The notes beneath the pieces were generated by a model, which saw nothing but the letters and a program-made list of their open reading frames with translations, ran no database searches and was not told the origin of the DNA. Position numbers and translations under genes: made by a program. This document shows positions 8,765 to 16,972 of a stretch of 64,000 nt of DNA, in pieces (the stretch's first letter is position 1; each line of letters opens with the position of its first letter). Source of the stretch: Oscillospiraceae bacterium. Lineage in GTDB: Bacteria > Bacillota > Clostridia > Oscillospirales > Oscillospiraceae. The stretch covers positions 124,001-188,000 of the forward strand of contig JAHHRY010000002.1 of NCBI GenBank assembly GCA_020025535.1, given 5' to 3'.

Positions 8765-10738
8765 ATGAATACTAAAGAAAGAATCAAAGAACTTTCCGCC
8801 CTTTTGACCGAGGCAAATTACCGCTATTATGTGCAGGATAATCCCACTATGCAGGACTTTGAATATGATCGCCTGCTTCGTGAATTGGAGGATTTGGAAA
8901 AGGCCAATCCTGAATTTGCGCTGCCGGATTCTCCAACGAAGCGTGTTGGCGGTGAAGCACTCAGCCAATTTGAAAAGGTTACCCACCCCGTGCCGCTGAT
9001 GAGCCTGCAGGATGTGTTTTCCCGGGATGAACTGACTGATTTTATCAATCGTGTACAGGCAGACAATCCCGGCGCAGAATTCTCGGTAGAACCCAAAATT
9101 GACGGCCTTTCTGTGGCTCTTGAGTACGTCAACGGTGTATTCGTCCAGGGAGCTACCCGTGGAGACGGCAACGTCGGCGAGGATGTAACCGAGAATCTGA
9201 AGACGATTCATGCCATCCCCATGCGAATCCCGGACGCCCCTCCGAGACTGATTGTCCGGGGCGAAGTGTATATGCCCAAAAGCACCTTTGAGCAGCTCAA
9301 TGAGCAGCAGGAAAAGATGGGAAAGCCTTTGTTTGCCAATCCAAGAAATGCTGCTGCGGGATCATTGCGACAGCTGGATCCCAAGATCGCTGCTCAGCGC
9401 GGATTGGATATTCTGGTTTTTAATGTCCAGCTGGCGGAGGGGGTAACTTTCCGGACGCATTCCGAATCTTTGGATTATCTTAAAAACCATCGCTTTAAGG
9501 TAATCGATCATGCGGTACTGCAGGATGCAAAGGCGGTGGTAGAAGAGGTTATGGCCATTAATGAGCGCAGGGAAACCTTTACCTGCGACATTGACGGCGC
9601 TGTTATCAAGATGAATGATCTGTCCGCACGAGAAAAGCTGGGCGCAACAGCCAAATTCCCTCGTTGGGCGGTAGCATACAAATATCCCCCGGAGGTCAAG
9701 AGCACCATTGTGGAGGATATCGTGATTCAAGTGGGCAGAACCGGCGTCCTGACACCCAAGGCAGTAGTGAAAGCCGTTAAACTGGCCGGAACCACTGTCA
9801 CCAATGCGACACTTCACAATCAGGATTTTATTTCCCAGCGGGATATTCGCATTGGTGACTCAGTGCTGATTCGCAAGGCCGGCGAAATCATTCCGGAGAT
9901 TCTGGAAGTGGAGCTTGATAAGCGTCCGGAGGGGACAGAGCCTTATTTCCTGCCTAATACCTGCCCCGTGTGTGGTGCGCCTGTGGAGCGAGATGAGGAT
10001 GGTGCTTTCCTGCGTTGCACCGGTGCGGAATGTCCTGCCCAGCTTTCAAGAAACATCGCGCATTTTGTCAGTCGGGATGCCATGGATATAGACGGCCTGG
10101 GAGCAGCGATTGTCGACAGCCTGATTGAAGCCAATCTCATCCGCTCTCCGGCTGATATTTACTATCTAACCCTGGATGAGTTGAAGAGCCTCTGGAAGTC
10201 CGGCTCTACAGCTGCAAAAAAACTGCTGGCAGCCGTGGAAGACAGCAAACAGCAGGATTTGAGCAAGCTGATTTATGCGCTTGGCATTCGTCAGGTAGGC
10301 GCAAAGACCGGCAAGGTTCTGGCTGCCCATTTTGGAAGCATGGATGCTTTGATGTGTGCTACGGTAGAAGAACTGACTGCCGTTCCGGATGTGGGCGCTG
10401 TTACGGCAGAGAGCATTGCCGGATGGTTTGCCCAGCCTCAGTCTCAGCACCTTCTGCAGCGTCTGAGAGATGCAGGCGTGAATTTTGAAAGCAAGCGCAC
10501 GGTAACGGATGCCCGTTTTGCCGGCAAAACCTTCGTGCTGACCGGTGCTCTGCAGAAATTCACCCGAGAAGAGGCAACGGAAAAGATCGAGCTTTACGGC
10601 GGAAAAGCCGCCGGTTCCGTTTCCAAAAAGACCAGTTTTGTTGTGGTAGGTGAAAACGCCGGCTCCAAAGAGCGAAAGGCCAGAGAGCTGGGAATCCCCA
10701 TTTTGTCGGAAGATGACTTTCTGGCAATGATTGAATAA
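8765..10738 (+). CDS. ligA: NAD-dependent DNA ligase
   Basis: A 657-residue ligase that seals nicks using NAD+ during replication and repair. The order is the Ia domain, the adenylation domain with the catalytic lysine in VEPKIDGLSVALEY (KxDG), an OB fold, a four-cysteine zinc finger (CPVCGAP then CTGAEC), a helix-hairpin-helix domain, and a C-terminal BRCT domain beginning FAGKTFVLTGAL. The start is the ATG after GGAGGGTAAT, which directly follows the yunB stop. It is full length for the family. Confidence 0.97.
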   Translation: MNTKERIKELSALLTEANYRYYVQDNPTMQDFEYDRLLRELEDLEKANPEFALPDSPTKRVGGEALSQFEKVTHPVPLMSLQDVFSRDELTDFINRVQADNPGAEFSVEPKIDGLSVALEYVNGVFVQGATRGDGNVGEDVTENLKTIHAIPMRIPDAPPRLIVRGEVYMPKSTFEQLNEQQEKMGKPLFANPRNAAAGSLRQLDPKIAAQRGLDILVFNVQLAEGVTFRTHSESLDYLKNHRFKVIDHAVLQDAKAVVEEVMAINERRETFTCDIDGAVIKMNDLSAREKLGATAKFPRWAVAYKYPPEVKSTIVEDIVIQVGRTGVLTPKAVVKAVKLAGTTVTNATLHNQDFISQRDIRIGDSVLIRKAGEIIPEILEVELDKRPEGTEPYFLPNTCPVCGAPVERDEDGAFLRCTGAECPAQLSRNIAHFVSRDAMDIDGLGAAIVDSLIEANLIRSPADIYYLTLDELKSLWKSGSTAAKKLLAAVEDSKQQDLSKLIYALGIRQVGAKTGKVLAAHFGSMDALMCATVEELTAVPDVGAVTAESIAGWFAQPQSQHLLQRLRDAGVNFESKRTVTDARFAGKTFVLTGALQKFTREEATEKIELYGGKAAGSVSKKTSFVVVGENAGSKERKARELGIPILSEDDFLAMIE

Positions 10739-10743
10739 TACAG

Positions 10744-10777
10744 AAGCCCGGAGAGATATCTCTCCGGGCTTGTTTTT
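10744..10777 (+). terminator. Terminator between ligA and the convergent small gene
   Basis: A near-perfect inverted repeat of AAGCCCGGAGAGA with almost no loop, followed on the plus strand by TGTTTTTAC. It probably serves ligA. The minus strand has no comparable T-run. Confidence 0.85.
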
Positions 10778-10779
10778 AC

Positions 10780-10989
10780 TTACAGGGAATAGTCGTATTC
10801 CTCATACTGGGAAAAATCGAGCGCCTTCTGCTTTGGAGGAATGCGCTTACAGGGATCATAATGGAATCTGTAGCATTTCCCGGAGCAGCTCCTGATGCCT
10901 TTTTTACAGCAGAGCACAGTATCTTCGTCCAGTGCGGTGCTGTGTATGCAATACTGACAGCAATGCTCCATTTTTTTCCGAAACAGCAT
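10780..10989 (-). CDS. Small cysteine-rich protein, probably metal-binding
   Basis: A 69-residue protein with eight cysteines, including two CC pairs, arranged CCxxC, CC, C and C, ahead of a conserved-looking CKRIPPKQKAL segment. GAGGT lies six bases before the ATG, which supports expression. I recall similar short Cys-rich proteins with an RxPP tail in clostridial genomes but cannot assign a function. Zinc or iron binding is inferred from the cysteine spacing. It lies downstream of ylbJ on the same strand. Confidence 0.7.
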   Translation of the reverse strand: MLFRKKMEHCCQYCIHSTALDEDTVLCCKKGIRSCSGKCYRFHYDPCKRIPPKQKALDFSQYEEYDYSL

Positions 10990-11001
10990 ATTCGTTACCT
11001 C

Positions 11002-12048
11002 TTATGTAGATTTTACTTCATTATACACCAGATTTCTTCTGAATGCTACTGTCATTTTACCTTTTCTTTGCAACAGGCAGTATCCGGCGCACACAATCAG
11101 GCAAATGCAGATTATCCACGGATTGGGAGACCATCGGGCATCTTCCGAAAGAAACGGCTGCGCTCCGCAGGCGAGTAGGACACTGAATGCACATTGTGTA
11201 AGTTTTCCGGGCAGGTAGAGAGAAGTATCCACTCCGCTTCCGGCGGTAACGGAATAGGTCTGCAGCGCTACGCAAAGTCCTCCGAAACCTAAAAAACCGG
11301 AGAAAAGAACCAGACGCATCCCTTCACTCTGCAGGCCCTGCAGTGCACAGCAGCCGTTGGCAATTTCCAGAAAACCGTACATAAGAATCTGCAGTTCAGC
11401 AGGAAGCATCCACAGAATCCATCGTTCCAGAATTGCAAGAAGTACCCGGAAAATCACTACCCAGCCGCAGACCATTGCCATGACCTCCAGTGCTTTCCTT
11501 AGAGCCTGGGAAAGGGTAATGGTGGGCTCCTGCCGTGGCTGGATGCTTTCCGTCCTGCCACCCGGTGTCAGGATGCCGACTATCCAAGCGCTTACGATAT
11601 GGATGCCCCACAAAAGCCAGCAAGTCCACACACTTGAAAAAAGTCTGCTGCCGATTCCGAAAAGAAAGGCAGGCCCCGCATTGCTGCAAAACGCCATCAT
11701 GCGCCGGGCATCCGAGTCGGAAAGGTTTCCGTTTTTTCTCGCCTGTGCAATGCTCTGCGCCCCTACCGGGTATCCGCCAAGCAGGCCTACCGTCAGCAGC
11801 GGCTCAGCTCCTGACGGGACACGCAGCAGTTTTGCCAGAGGCACCAAAAAAGGAATTTTTTGCCCCATCAGGGAAGATGTCAGCAAAATTGAGACTAAAA
11901 AGAACGGAAATAATGACGGAATCAGAGTCTTGATACACAAGTCCACGCCTTCAGCCCCGCCATACAGCGCCGTTTTGGTATCCAGAATCAGGACTGCCAT
12001 TGCAGCTGCAGCAAGGACGGCGGTCAGATAACTTATGCTTCGTTTCAT
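11002..12048 (-). CDS. ylbJ: Sporulation integral membrane protein YlbJ
   Basis: A 348-residue polytopic membrane protein with about eight hydrophobic segments. The nucleoside-recognition (Gate) pattern LLGGYPVGAQSIAQ plus FCSNAGPAFLFGIG is typical of YlbJ. In Bacillus ylbJ is a sigma-E-dependent mother-cell gene needed for spore formation and resistance. The start is the ATG at 12048 with GAGGTG six bases upstream; a GTG three codons earlier lies inside that SD and is not chosen. A CATAGAAT box sits immediately upstream. It is divergent from yqfC. Confidence 0.88.
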   Translation of the reverse strand: MKRSISYLTAVLAAAAMAVLILDTKTALYGGAEGVDLCIKTLIPSLFPFFLVSILLTSSLMGQKIPFLVPLAKLLRVPSGAEPLLTVGLLGGYPVGAQSIAQARKNGNLSDSDARRMMAFCSNAGPAFLFGIGSRLFSSVWTCWLLWGIHIVSAWIVGILTPGGRTESIQPRQEPTITLSQALRKALEVMAMVCGWVVIFRVLLAILERWILWMLPAELQILMYGFLEIANGCCALQGLQSEGMRLVLFSGFLGFGGLCVALQTYSVTAGSGVDTSLYLPGKLTQCAFSVLLACGAQPFLSEDARWSPNPWIICICLIVCAGYCLLQRKGKMTVAFRRNLVYNEVKST

Positions 12049-12065
12049 TGGCAACACCTCGGAAG

Positions 12066-12095
12066 ATTCTATGCATCAAATGGCAAAATCATCCC
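12066..12095 (-). promoter_or_regulatory. Candidate sporulation (sigma-E type) promoter of ylbJ
   Basis: On the minus strand CATAGAAT resembles the sigma-E -10 consensus CATACAnT, with a weak GGATGATT at -35 spacing. The same CATAGAAT, at the same distance from an identical GAGGTGTTG, precedes cwlD. Confidence 0.5.
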
Positions 12096-12111
12096 CAAGC
12101 GCTCATATACT
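12083..12111 (+). promoter_or_regulatory. Candidate sporulation (sigma-E type) promoter of yqfC
   Basis: CATATACT at 12104-12111, with GCAAAAT about 14 bases upstream. This is a partial match to the sigma-E consensus, before a sigma-E-type gene. Confidence 0.4.
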
Positions 12112-12137
12112 TTCCATGAAAAAAAGGGGGGACTACC

Positions 12138-12422
12138 ATGAAACAGAAAAAATCTTTCCTTGAGCGACTGGTAGAAGGCGCAGACTTACCCGGGGAGAGC
12201 ATCCCCCGTCAGCCGCTGCTGGAATTATGTGGAGACAAGCGGATACTGATTGAAAACCATGGGGGTATTATCGAATACGGTCAGGATAAGATACAGGTAC
12301 GGGTACGCTATGGTGCTATTTGCGTCTGTGGCAGCGGCCTGCATCTTTGCAGAATGTGCGATCAGCAGCTGGTGATTGTAGGGAAAATAGATTCAGTAAC
12401 CGTATTAAGGGGGCGAAAATAA
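12138..12422 (+). CDS. yqfC: YabP/YqfC family sporulation protein
   Basis: A 94-residue protein of the YabP/YqfC family. The hallmarks are LLELCGDKRILIENHGGIIEY and a closing beta-rich segment ending in VTVLRG. In Bacillus yqfC belongs to the sigma-E regulon. AGGGGGG precedes the ATG. Its stop overlaps the yqfD start by one base (TAATG), giving the conserved yqfC-yqfD-phoH order. Confidence 0.92.
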   Translation: MKQKKSFLERLVEGADLPGESIPRQPLLELCGDKRILIENHGGIIEYGQDKIQVRVRYGAICVCGSGLHLCRMCDQQLVIVGKIDSVTVLRGRK

Positions 12423-13612
12423 TGGATATTTGGAGATCACTGTCCGGAATGCTGACAGCAGAAATTACCAGCGCTGACCCTTCTGCAGCGCTTACCGCCA
12501 TCCAGAGTGCGGCCATTCCCATTTATGACATTGAAAAAGCGGGAGATCTGACCATACGGTTCCGGCTTTCCAGGCGGGACAAAAAGCAGCTGAAATCGAT
12601 TGCGGAAAAAAGGGGGGACACGCTGCGGTTCTGCGGCCGTCAGGGCGTTTTCTGGACAATGAACGGGATTGTCAGACGTCCGGTACTTCTGATTGGCATG
12701 GCTGCTTTGCTGGGTATTTCCTGCTGGGTTCCCAGCCGTGTGTTTTTTATCCGGGTAGAGGGAAATGTTACGGTGCCGACGAATCAGATCATAGAGCAGG
12801 CGCAGAAATGCGGAATAGGCTTTGGGGCGTCCAGAAGAGAAGTACGCAGCGAAAAAATGAAAAACGCCCTTCTTGGGGTGATGCCACAGCTGCAATGGGC
12901 AGGCGTCAACACGTATGGATGCGTGGCGTTGATCACGGTACGGGAGCGGAATGATTTGGAAAAACCGTCAGAGCCACCCAAAGTTAGTAGTATCATTGCC
13001 ATTCGTGACGGCATCATTCGGGATCTGACGGTTTTAAACGGGAATGCACTGTGTAAGCCGGGGCAGGCGGTCAAAGCGGGACAGGTGTTGATCTCCGGAT
13101 ATACGGACTGCGGAATCTGTATTCAGGCGACCCATGCAAGAGGAGAGATTTATGCCGAAACACAGCGGGAGTTAACCGCCTTTTTCCCTACAGAATACGC
13201 ATCAAGAATGCGTGCAACCGGATCACAGAAAAAATACAGCCTCATTATCGGAAAAAAACGAATAAATTTCTTCAAAGGTAGTGGAATTTCATGTGGGAGT
13301 TGTGCTAAAATATACAAGGAGCAGTATGTAAACCTGCCGGGAGGTTTTCGGCTTCCCGTTGCTCTTGTTACGGAAGAATATATCACCTACGAACAGGAGC
13401 CTACAGTTATCGATGCAGGAGAGCAGATTCTTTATGACTTTGCAAAACAGTATCTTGCACAGCGTATGATTGCAGGGAAAATATGCACGGCCGGCGAGAC
13501 AATCACTCCCATGGAGGGAATTTGCCGACTGGATGGTGTTTACAGCTGCTATGAAATGATCGGGATCACTCGAATAGAGGAGAGCTTAACGGATTATGGC
13601 AAAAATAATTGA
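12422..13612 (+). CDS. yqfD: Sporulation protein YqfD
   Basis: A 396-residue protein with a soluble N-terminal part, one transmembrane helix near residues 85-105 (PVLLIGMAALLGISCW) and a large extracytoplasmic domain. The segment VRVxERNDLxKP-like is visible as VRERNDLEKPSEPPK, and GEIYAETQRELTA is a family motif. The role in Bacillus is sigma-E-dependent sporulation; no catalytic activity is known. Its end overlaps phoH by 17 bases. Confidence 0.92.
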   Translation: MDIWRSLSGMLTAEITSADPSAALTAIQSAAIPIYDIEKAGDLTIRFRLSRRDKKQLKSIAEKRGDTLRFCGRQGVFWTMNGIVRRPVLLIGMAALLGISCWVPSRVFFIRVEGNVTVPTNQIIEQAQKCGIGFGASRREVRSEKMKNALLGVMPQLQWAGVNTYGCVALITVRERNDLEKPSEPPKVSSIIAIRDGIIRDLTVLNGNALCKPGQAVKAGQVLISGYTDCGICIQATHARGEIYAETQRELTAFFPTEYASRMRATGSQKKYSLIIGKKRINFFKGSGISCGSCAKIYKEQYVNLPGGFRLPVALVTEEYITYEQEPTVIDAGEQILYDFAKQYLAQRMIAGKICTAGETITPMEGICRLDGVYSCYEMIGITRIEESLTDYGKNN

Positions 13613-14612
13613 ACGAAGCGTCAATGCAGAGCGGGTGGAGGATCTGATTTCTGTATTCGGCTCCTTTGACGAAAACATAAAGCGTATTGAGGAAGCCTTC
13701 TGCGTTTCCATTATCAACCGGGATCAGGAAATCAAAATCACCGGCGACGAAGAGGCGGCAGACGGTGCCGTCCGTACGGTGGAGGGCCTGCTGACATTGG
13801 CCTCTCACGGTGAGATGATCGACGAACAGCGGGTACGTTACCTCATTACCATGGTAAAAGAGGGAAAAGCTGACCAAGTCACTCAGGCCGCCAAGGATGT
13901 GGTCTGTATTACCGCCAAAGGCAAGCCCATAAAAGCCAAGACGGTAGGTCAGCAAACCTATATGCAGGCCATCCAGAAAAATACCATCACCATCGGCGTC
14001 GGCCCTGCGGGTACCGGCAAAACCTATCTTGCGGTGGCTGCAGCCGTGGCAGCTTTCCGTGAGCGAACGGTGAATCGGATTATCCTGACCCGTCCTGCAG
14101 TGGAAGCCGGTGAACGACTGGGCTTCCTTCCGGGAGATCTGCAAAACAAAGTAGATCCGTATCTGCGGCCTCTATATGATGCTCTGTACGATATGCTTGG
14201 ACCCGAGTCGTTCCAGAAATATCAGGAACGTGGTTCTATTGAAGTTGCGCCGCTGGCGTATATGCGCGGCAGAACTCTGGATGACAGCTTCATCATTCTT
14301 GACGAAGCGCAGAACACCACCCGCGAACAGATGAAAATGTTTCTGACGCGTCTGGGCTTCGGCTCCAAAATCGTCATCACCGGCGATGTGACCCAGATCG
14401 ACTTGCCGGATGATAAGGTTTCCGGACTGAAGGACGCCGTCCGGGTTCTTGAAGGCGTAAAAGATATTTCCATCTGCCGTCTGACATCTGCGGACGTGGT
14501 TCGTCACGCTCTGGTGCAGGAAATCATCAGCGCCTACGAGCGGGCGGATAAAAAACAAGAGATCAAAAAACCGGCCAGACAATTCAGCGGCCGTTACCAG
14601 AGGAAGAGATAA
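13596..14612 (+). CDS. phoH: PhoH family ATPase
   Basis: A 338-residue P-loop ATPase. An N-terminal KH-like part (residues ~20-100) precedes the PhoH domain, with Walker A GPAGTGKT near residue 135 and Walker B FIILDEAQN. Family members are thought to act in RNA metabolism with the neighbouring YbeY endoribonuclease. The order yqfD-phoH-ybeY is widely conserved in Firmicutes. The last ~25 residues are basic (KKPARQFSGRYQRKR). Confidence 0.94.
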   Translation: MAKIIERSVNAERVEDLISVFGSFDENIKRIEEAFCVSIINRDQEIKITGDEEAADGAVRTVEGLLTLASHGEMIDEQRVRYLITMVKEGKADQVTQAAKDVVCITAKGKPIKAKTVGQQTYMQAIQKNTITIGVGPAGTGKTYLAVAAAVAAFRERTVNRIILTRPAVEAGERLGFLPGDLQNKVDPYLRPLYDALYDMLGPESFQKYQERGSIEVAPLAYMRGRTLDDSFIILDEAQNTTREQMKMFLTRLGFGSKIVITGDVTQIDLPDDKVSGLKDAVRVLEGVKDISICRLTSADVVRHALVQEIISAYERADKKQEIKKPARQFSGRYQRKR

Positions 14613-14613
14613 T

Positions 14614-15117
14614 ATGTCTAAAATGAAAATCAATCTGACATTTGATTGCTTTACGCTGCGGCAGCCGCAGATTACCGGCATTATCCGCAAGTGCGTGGAA
14701 GCAACCATGGAGGCGGAAGGTATCACGGTTCCCTGCGAAATAAATGTTCTGATTACCAATGATAAGGGAATTCATGCCATCAACAAAGCCAGCCGAAACA
14801 TTGATCGTCCCACGGATGTGCTGAGCTTCCCCATGTTCGAGCTGGAAGCCGGCAATCCGCCCAAGGTGTGGGATGAATATCTGGACCCGGAGAGCAATAT
14901 GTGTCCCCTTGGAGATATGTGTATATCTCTGGAACGCGCCGCCGCTCAGGCCAAGGAGTTCGGCCACAGCCTGAAAAGGGAAGTGGGCTACTTAACCATC
15001 CATTCCATGCTGCATCTGCTTGGCTACGACCATATGGATGAGGGCGAGCAAAAGCGCCAGATGCGCAGCAGGGAAGAGGCAATTGCCGCCACCATCCCCG
15101 GAATGCAGCGCTGCTGA
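14614..15117 (+). CDS. ybeY: Endoribonuclease YbeY, 16S rRNA maturation
   Basis: A 167-residue UPF0054 metalloprotein that acts in 16S rRNA 3'-end processing and ribosome quality control. The zinc motif HxxxHxxGxDH is seen as HSMLHLLGYDH, and DRPTDVLSFPM is the other family signature. It begins one base after the phoH stop, with AGGAAGAG as SD. Its neighbour era acts in the same 30S assembly pathway. Confidence 0.95.
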   Translation: MSKMKINLTFDCFTLRQPQITGIIRKCVEATMEAEGITVPCEINVLITNDKGIHAINKASRNIDRPTDVLSFPMFELEAGNPPKVWDEYLDPESNMCPLGDMCISLERAAAQAKEFGHSLKREVGYLTIHSMLHLLGYDHMDEGEQKRQMRSREEAIAATIPGMQRC

Positions 15118-15154
15118 TCTTTGAGAATCTATCTTTCACATAAGGAGTATCAAT

Positions 15155-16042
15155 ATGAATACCAGAACCGCCATTATCACCATCGCAGGCCGTCCCAATG
15201 TGGGCAAATCCACACTGACCAACCACCTGGTAGGTGAGAAGATTGCAATTGTTTCCAACAAGCCCCAGACCACACGCAACCGGATCTGCGGCATCCTCAC
15301 AAGAGAGAATACACAGTTCGTCTTTGTGGACACCCCCGGCTTCCACAAGCCCAGAACCAAGCTGGGTGACTACATGGTCAACACAGTAAAGGAATCTATC
15401 TCCGACGTGGATCTGACCATCCTTGTGGTGGAGCCGATTCCTTCTGTCGGTCAGCAGGAACAGGTGCTGATTGAACAGCTGAAGGCTCATCATTGTCCCA
15501 CAATACTGGCTATCAACAAAATCGACACCGTGGAAAAGGATAAGCTTCTGGAAGTGATTGCAGTTTATTCCGAAACCGGTCTCTTCGATGCCATTATCCC
15601 CATCTCCGCGCGTACCGGCGACGGCGTGGACGACTTGCTGGCCGAGTGCGATAAATACACTGTAGAAAGTCATTTCCTGTTCCCGTCTGATTGCACAACC
15701 GACCAGCCGGAGCGTCAGGTTATGGCCGAAATCATCCGCGAGAAGATTCTCTGGAATCTGGAAAAGGAGATTCCTCACGGTACGGCGGTGGAAATTACCA
15801 CATTCACAGAACGTGACGACGGCATTATTGATATGGATGCCACCATTTACTGCGAAAAAGCAAGTCATAAGGGAATCATCATCGGCAAAAACGGTGAGAT
15901 GCTGAAGAAAATTTCTTCTATGGCCCGGGCCGACTGCGAAAAGTTTATGGGCACCAAAATCTATCTGACCACCTGGGTCAAGGTGAAAGAAAACTGGCGA
16001 GACAGCGACTTCATGGTCCGCAATTTCGGATACCGTGAATAA
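15155..16042 (+). CDS. era: GTPase Era, 30S ribosome assembly
   Basis: A 295-residue GTPase that binds 16S rRNA near its 3' end. The G1 motif is GRPNVGKS (residues 12-19), the G2 region NKPQTTRNRI, the G3 motif DTPGFH and the G4 motif NKID. The C-terminal KH domain has KGIIIGKNGEMLKKI. AAGGAG lies seven bases before the ATG. Length is standard. Confidence 0.97.
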   Translation: MNTRTAIITIAGRPNVGKSTLTNHLVGEKIAIVSNKPQTTRNRICGILTRENTQFVFVDTPGFHKPRTKLGDYMVNTVKESISDVDLTILVVEPIPSVGQQEQVLIEQLKAHHCPTILAINKIDTVEKDKLLEVIAVYSETGLFDAIIPISARTGDGVDDLLAECDKYTVESHFLFPSDCTTDQPERQVMAEIIREKILWNLEKEIPHGTAVEITTFTERDDGIIDMDATIYCEKASHKGIIIGKNGEMLKKISSMARADCEKFMGTKIYLTTWVKVKENWRDSDFMVRNFGYRE

Positions 16043-16119
16043 TTTCCAGTTGTAAAAAGCCGGATAACTGCTCATCCTATTTTCAGGAAGTGTTTGCTCA
16101 TGCTTCACGGAGGGAAAAT

Positions 16120-16263
16120 ATGAATGTAACGGATTATTGGCAGCTTTTTCTGGAAACCGGATCGCCTGAAGCTTATTTACTCTATAATCAGGCAAAAAGG
16201 ATGGAAAACACCCATGTATCTGACAATACAGGGACTGGTTCTGCGGGTAACGGATTACAATGA
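16120..16263 (+). CDS. yqzL: YqzL family small protein
   Basis: A 47-residue ORF that is easy to miss. The ATG follows CGGAGGGAAAAT and reads MNVTDYWQLFLETGSPEAYL, then LYNQAKRMEN and a short Gly/Thr-rich tail. The pattern WxxFxxTGxxxxYLLY is that of the YqzL family, and the era-yqzL-recO position is conserved in Firmicutes. The function is unknown. It overlaps the 5' end of recO by 50 bases in another frame, so recO translation is probably coupled to it. Confidence 0.82.
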   Translation: MNVTDYWQLFLETGSPEAYLLYNQAKRMENTHVSDNTGTGSAGNGLQ

Positions 16264-16972
16264 CCGGGATGCCCTTCTGACGGTTCTGACGGCCGACAGC
16301 GGCAAGCTGACCGTAAAAGCCCGTGGACTTCGCAGAAAGAACAGTCCTCTGATCGCCCCATGCCAGCTTCTGGCTTACGCCGAATTTACCCTGTTTGAAT
16401 ATCGCGGGATGTACACCATCAACGAAGCACACTCCCTGGAGCTTTTTCAGGGACTCCGGAGAGATTTGCAGAAGCTGTCTCTCGGTACTTATTTTGCTCA
16501 GGCCTCCGAGGTCATTTCTCAGGAGGATCTGCCAAACCCGGAGCTTTTATCCCTGACGCTGAACTGCCTGTTTGCTCTGGACAAGCTGAACAAGCCGGAA
16601 ACCATGGTCAAGGCTGTTTTTGAACTGCGCGTTGCCAGCATCTCCGGCTACACGCCCAATCTGTTTGGCTGCCATGTGTGCGGAAATCAGGATGCAGATC
16701 GGTTTGATTTGTCTGCCGGTCAGCTGGAGTGCAGCGGCTGCCGTGATTCCGATTCTCCGGGCATCCGAATGCCTGTCAGTCCGGGTGTACTGGAGGCTAT
16801 GCGCTACATCATTTACTGCAATGAAAAGCGACTGTTTTCCTTCGAGGTGGGGACTGAGACACTGGAACAGCTCTCCCAAATCACGGAAACCTATCTGATT
16901 ACCCAGCTGGAACGGGGCTTTTCCACGCTGGATTTCTACAAGTCGTTACTTATAGGAGAATACCATGTCTGA
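16214..16972 (+). CDS. recO: DNA repair protein RecO
   Basis: A 252-residue recombination mediator. An N-terminal OB fold (opening LTIQGLVLRVTDYNDRDALL) is followed by a helical domain and a four-cysteine zinc site, CHVCG and CSGC. It loads RecA on SSB-coated DNA together with RecF and RecR. It overlaps yqzL at its start and mutS2 by eight bases at its end, placing it in the era-yqzL-recO-mutS2 operon. Confidence 0.95.
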   Translation: MYLTIQGLVLRVTDYNDRDALLTVLTADSGKLTVKARGLRRKNSPLIAPCQLLAYAEFTLFEYRGMYTINEAHSLELFQGLRRDLQKLSLGTYFAQASEVISQEDLPNPELLSLTLNCLFALDKLNKPETMVKAVFELRVASISGYTPNLFGCHVCGNQDADRFDLSAGQLECSGCRDSDSPGIRMPVSPGVLEAMRYIIYCNEKRLFSFEVGTETLEQLSQITETYLITQLERGFSTLDFYKSLLIGEYHV

